A stretch of DNA of 42,472 nucleotides from an uncultured Lachnospiraceae bacterium (lineage in GTDB: Bacteria > Bacillota > Clostridia > Lachnospirales > Lachnospiraceae): assembly GCA_910577765.1 (NCBI GenBank), contig CAJTOV010000014.1:1-42472 (forward strand), read 5' to 3'. The notes beneath the pieces are model-generated. The model ran no database searches, was not told the DNA's origin, and saw nothing but the letters and a program-made list of their open reading frames with translations. Position numbers and translations under genes: made by a program. Shown piece by piece: positions 39,609 to 42,472 of the stretch. How positions within the stretch are numbered: the first letter of the stretch is position 1; each line of letters starts with the position of its first letter.

Positions 39609-39657
39609 TGCCATAAGCCGTCTGCAATGTGCACATGTACTGCCGCGGCTTATGGCA
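39609..39657 (+). promoter_or_regulatory. Hairpin in the 5' leader of the second gntR gene
   Basis: TGCCATAAGCCG (39609-39620) and its exact complement (39646-39657) form a 12-bp stem beginning a few bases after the expected transcription start. No T run follows. It may stabilise the mRNA 5' end or be part of a control structure. It ends 27 bases before the ATG. Confidence 0.5.
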
Positions 39658-39684
39658 AGCCGGACAAAACTATGCGGGGGAGCC

Positions 39685-40371
39685 ATGAAATTACTAGATA
39701 AATTGCCGGAAGAGAATGCAAGAACCTATGCAGTGCGGGTGCTGATGGATAATATTATCCGTCTGGAGCTGGCGCCGGGAAGCGCAGTCAGCGAGAACGA
39801 ACTGTCCGTGCTGATGAACCTGTCCCGCACGCCGGTCCGGGAAGCCCTGATTGAGCTTAGCAAGCTGGAGCTGGTGGAGATTCTGCCCAAGCGGGGCAGC
39901 TACATTACCAGGATTGACTATGACCTGATTGAGGAATCACGGTTTATGAGACTTACCCTGGAGGCAGCCGTGCTGCGCCAGGTGTGCAGCCAGGGACTTT
40001 CCCCGGAGTACGGAAAACGCCTGCAGCACAATGTACATCTGTACCGGCAGGCCATACCAGGGGAGAACTATGCCCTTCTGATGGAGCTGGACAACGAATT
40101 CCACAGACTGATCTTCGAGGCGGCAGGCAGGCTGCGGACCTATCAGGTGGTCCACAGACAGATGATCCATTTTGACCGCCTCCGGGCCCTGTCTTTGCAG
40201 ACCTCCTTAAACAGCAAGACCCTCAACGACCATGAGAACATCCTGTATGCCATAGAGAAGCAGGACGGGGAGCTGGCGGAGCTGGTGATGACCCGGCATC
40301 TGGCCAGACACCAGGTGGAGAAAGAGGAGCTTTGCAGGCGGTACCCGGATTATTTTGTCCTACCCCAGTAA
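39685..40371 (+). CDS. GntR-family regulator, FadR/FCD type (second paralogue)
   Basis: A 228-residue regulator with a winged helix (SENELSVLMNLSRTPVREALIEL) and FCD domain. Metal ligands are in ELDNEFHRL, NDHENIL and MTRHLARHQ. Its start (RTYAVRVLMDNIIRLELAPGS) aligns closely with the first paralogue (RDYAMRVLKDNIIRLELEPGS), which fixes the ATG at 39685 over the longer frame starting at 39652. It has its own promoter carrying the TAATATAYTAG motif, suggesting autoregulation or cross-regulation. The third paralogue follows 18 bases later. Confidence 0.92.
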   Translation: MKLLDKLPEENARTYAVRVLMDNIIRLELAPGSAVSENELSVLMNLSRTPVREALIELSKLELVEILPKRGSYITRIDYDLIEESRFMRLTLEAAVLRQVCSQGLSPEYGKRLQHNVHLYRQAIPGENYALLMELDNEFHRLIFEAAGRLRTYQVVHRQMIHFDRLRALSLQTSLNSKTLNDHENILYAIEKQDGELAELVMTRHLARHQVEKEELCRRYPDYFVLPQ

Positions 40372-40389
40372 GCAGAGAGGAGCAGTCTA

Positions 40390-41094
40390 ATGGCATTTGA
40401 GGTGACGGATAAGCGCAGTGCGGATGAAAGCAGCCGGGATTATGCTTACCGGATTCTGCGGAAGAATATTATGATGCTGAATCTGAAGCCGGGCGAGGTC
40501 TTAAGCGAAGGGGATTTAAGCGAGCTTCTGGGCATGAGCCGGACTCCGGTTCACGAAGCCCTGATCCTTCTGAAGAATGAAGACCTGGTGGACATTCTTC
40601 CCCAGCGGGGCAGTAAGGTCAGCTGTATCAGCCTGAACCTGGTGAAGGAAGGCTTTTTCATGCGCCAGATTCTGGAGGCCGCCATCATCGGTGAGATTGC
40701 AGGCAGTCTTTCCCGGGAGCAGATGGTCCTGGTGCGGGAGAATCTCAGGCAGCAGGAGGAGCTTCTGGCAGGCCCGGAGCCGTCTACGGACCAGTTTTTA
40801 GACCTGGACGACCGGATGCACCGGCTTTTGTATACCTTCAGCAGCCGGGACCGGATCTGGGAGGCCATGCATGCGCTGAATTCCCACTATGACCGGGTCC
40901 GCTACCTGGATACCCTGGTGAATACCGTGGATCTGAAGACGCTTCAGGCCCACCACAATATTCTCTATTATTATCTTCTGCTGGGGATTCCCGGGGACGT
41001 GGATATCCAGAAGTTCTGCCACAGCCATCTGGGCCGGTTTCTGCTGGACTTCCAGCGGACCATGGAGGCATTCCCCGAATATTTTGCGGACTGA
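40390..41094 (+). CDS. GntR-family regulator, FadR/FCD type (third paralogue)
   Basis: A 234-residue regulator with a winged helix (LSEGDLSELLGMSRTPVHEALILL) and an FCD domain with ligands in DLDDRMHRL, AHHNIL and CHSHLGRF. The recognition helix has VHEA where the two paralogues have VREA, so DNA specificity may differ. It is more diverged than the other two but retains the metal site. It probably shares a transcript with the second paralogue (18-base gap, GAGAGGAG site). The TRAP transporter gene follows after a 461-base A/T-rich region. Confidence 0.9.
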   Translation: MAFEVTDKRSADESSRDYAYRILRKNIMMLNLKPGEVLSEGDLSELLGMSRTPVHEALILLKNEDLVDILPQRGSKVSCISLNLVKEGFFMRQILEAAIIGEIAGSLSREQMVLVRENLRQQEELLAGPEPSTDQFLDLDDRMHRLLYTFSSRDRIWEAMHALNSHYDRVRYLDTLVNTVDLKTLQAHHNILYYYLLLGIPGDVDIQKFCHSHLGRFLLDFQRTMEAFPEYFAD

Positions 41095-41180
41095 CCTGGG
41101 CGGAATTTTCCGTTGAAGGGCAGGAGAGAACCATAGCGGCCGGTAACCGTTCAGGGGAGCCGGAACCGTTTTACTGATGG

Positions 41181-41196
41181 ATTAATATATTAGCTC
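41181..41196 (+). promoter_or_regulatory. Third copy of the TAATATAYTAG operator motif
   Basis: ATTAATATATTAGCTC matches the motif at uxuA (35943) and the second gntR (39557). Here no obvious promoter overlaps it; it lies about 375 bases before the TRAP gene and 87 bases after the third gntR stop. Confidence 0.5.
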
Positions 41197-41486
41197 GGCT
41201 GTTTCTCTTGATTTTTCGCATATTTCTGGATCTTTCCAGGTCTTTTTTTGGGCATGTCTGTTAAATTACTGTTAAGACAAGTTCAGAATCCGGGAAAAGA
41301 AGGAATTGATATTTTATATGTATTTGTAAAAATACAACAAAATATTCACAAAAATCAAGACAAAATGAAGATGAATCCGGTATAAAACCGGGAAAAATCA
41401 GGATGTATTGTGCAATATACATAAAAATGTTTGAAACAAACTGGTGAAAATTGATATTGAGATAAATGCACTTATATGGCAGTATA

Positions 41487-41501
41487 TTAACATGATGTTA
41501 A
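41487..41501. promoter_or_regulatory. Perfect 15-bp palindrome upstream of the TRAP gene
   Basis: TTAACAT-G-ATGTTAA lies 54 bases before the TRAP start codon, just after the possible -10 at 41473. Size and symmetry suit a dimeric repressor; the binding protein is unknown. Confidence 0.45.
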
Positions 41502-41555
41502 TTTCCTGCAAAGACTGCGTTAAGGAAAACAATCAAAGAAAGGGAGAAGAAGACT

Positions 41556-42472
41556 ATGAAATTGAACAAAAAACCAGTTGCTTTACTGCTTGCTGCGGCT
41601 ATGGCCATGTCCCTGACCGCCTGCGGCGGCGGCTCCAGTACCACAGCTACCACAGCGGCACCGGCCGGCGGCAGTGGCAGTGGGGAGACCACGGCGGCCT
41701 CCTCCTCCGGCGGCAAAGCCGAGTTTGAGATCAATATCGGCCACATCAATGACGAGCGGGATTCCTGGCACCAGGGTGCGCTGAAGTTCAAAGAGTATGT
41801 GGAAGCAGAGTCCGGCGGCCGGATTGCAGTCAATGTATATCCCAGCAGCCAGCTGGGCACCGAGGTGGACATGATCCAGTCCATCCTGACCCAGGGCGGA
41901 TGCGACATTACCTTTACCGGCGAGTCCATGCAGACCTACCAGCCGGATCTGGGCATCATCGGTATGCCTTACCTGATCCAGAGCGATGCCCACATGGAAG
42001 CCGTTCTTACGGGCGAGGTGGGCAAGGAGCTGGAGGATCTTATGGAAAAGTGCGGTATGAAGGTTCTGGGCTACTACACCCGCGGACCCCGCAACATTAC
42101 CTCCAACAAGAAGATTACTTCCCCGGCTGACATGAACAACTTTGTCATCCGTACTCCCCAGTCTGCCATGACCGTGGCTGCTTTCGAGGCAGTAGGCGCC
42201 AAGCCCACCCCCATGGCACTGGCAGAGGTATTCACCAGCCTTCAGCAGGGCACCATCGAGGGCCAGGAGAACCCCCTGGCCATGATCCAGAACAGCTCCT
42301 TCTACGAGGTGCAGGATTATGTGATCCGTTCCGAGCATCTGCGGGCATGGGTGTACATCGCCATGGGCAAGGCCCAGTTTGATGCGCTTCCGGCAGATCT
42401 GAAGGAAGTGGTAGTCAAGGGCGGCCAGGAGATGCAGGCTTACGAGCATGAGCTGTTCTTAAAGAACGAGGC
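41556..42472 (+). CDS. TRAP transporter substrate-binding lipoprotein (DctP family), cut by the window edge
   Basis: 305 codons are visible and the frame is open at the right edge. The signal peptide ends in the lipobox LTAC (C23), followed by a Ser/Gly/Thr/Ala linker and the DctP fold (INIGHINDERDSWHQGALKF, YPSSQLGTEVDMIQSI, then IRTPQSAMTVAAFEAVGAKP with the conserved carboxylate-binding Arg, and LQQGTIEGQENPL). It captures an organic acid for a TRAP permease expected just beyond the window. Context next to uxuA/uxuB makes a hexuronate such as glucuronate or fructuronate the likely ligand. The ATG at 41556 follows AGGGAGAAG. Confidence 0.92.
   Translation, partial: MKLNKKPVALLLAAAMAMSLTACGGGSSTTATTAAPAGGSGSGETTAASSSGGKAEFEINIGHINDERDSWHQGALKFKEYVEAESGGRIAVNVYPSSQLGTEVDMIQSILTQGGCDITFTGESMQTYQPDLGIIGMPYLIQSDAHMEAVLTGEVGKELEDLMEKCGMKVLGYYTRGPRNITSNKKITSPADMNNFVIRTPQSAMTVAAFEAVGAKPTPMALAEVFTSLQQGTIEGQENPLAMIQNSSFYEVQDYVIRSEHLRAWVYIAMGKAQFDALPADLKEVVVKGGQEMQAYEHELFLKNE

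Larger units (their letters stand above)
41095..41555 (+). other. Long A/T-rich regulatory region before the TRAP gene
   Basis: No gene is seen. It contains a repeat half-arm (GTAACCGTTCAG at 41143-41154), the operator-like TAATATATTAG, a small CCGGT/ACCGG hairpin near 41376-41390, and a perfect palindrome at 41487-41501. The base composition shifts strongly to A/T from about 41200. A possible promoter is TTGATA (41451-41456), 16 bases, TATATG (41473-41478), but it is weak and not assigned with confidence. Confidence 0.4.

Overview
The window reads as a chromosomal segment of an anaerobic, fermentative Firmicute, most likely a Lachnospiraceae member of the Clostridium clostridioforme/Enterocloster type. 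The basis is the GC-rich (judged by eye) yet clostridial gene style: strong AGGAGG ribosome-binding sites, acetate kinase, [FeFe]-hydrogenase maturases, a LytTR two-component pair, GH3 glycosidases and a TRAP uptake system for hexuronates. The genus is inferred, not proven. Nearly all genes lie on the + strand; the exceptions are a gene fragment at the left edge and a cupin/Rrf2 pair near 28.6-29.8 kb. No prophage, IS transposase, CRISPR array or rRNA was seen.

Layout. 1-470: 5' end of a minus-strand gene with its promoter, an interspersed palindromic repeat and tRNA-Pro(GGG). 0.7-9.1 kb: HAD phosphatase, dihydrolipoyl dehydrogenase translationally coupled to an Xaa-Pro aminopeptidase, a small HTH protein, a 1017-residue helicase/nuclease with a WYL-like N-terminus, and an unknown protein. 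9.2-13.7 kb: moeA, ackA (its promoter lies inside the 3' end of moeA), a patatin-like phospholipase and an MBL-fold hydrolase. 13.75-19.6 kb: hydF and hydE enclosing a complete NitT/TauT-type ABC transporter, preceded by a strong promoter and a leader with a terminator-like hairpin. 19.9-28.5 kb: LytTR response regulator, GHKL sensor kinase, a circularly permuted membrane-anchored GH3 enzyme, a canonical GH3 enzyme and a GtrA-like membrane protein; direct repeats that look like a LytTR operator precede the first GH3. 28.6-30.9 kb: cupin and Rrf2 regulator (minus), then a divergent sirtuin-like protein. 31.0-35.7 kb: hisH, hisF, ung, uppP and a DUF1576 membrane protein. 35.9 kb to the end: a hexuronate catabolism locus (uxuA, gntR, uxuB, gntR, gntR, TRAP binding protein cut by the window edge).

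How the parts work together. In the uronate locus the TRAP protein would capture the substrate, UxuB reduces D-fructuronate to D-mannonate and UxuA dehydrates mannonate to 2-keto-3-deoxygluconate. Three FCD-type GntR paralogues and a shared palindromic motif (TAATATAYTAG) at three upstream regions suggest layered control. HydF and HydE assemble the H-cluster of an [FeFe]-hydrogenase whose structural gene and hydG are not in the window; the transporter locked between them by 4-nt junctions is the most thought-provoking context here. A palindromic repeat family with GTAACAGTTCA/TGAACTGTTAC arms occurs at least six times and is the main unexplained structural signal.
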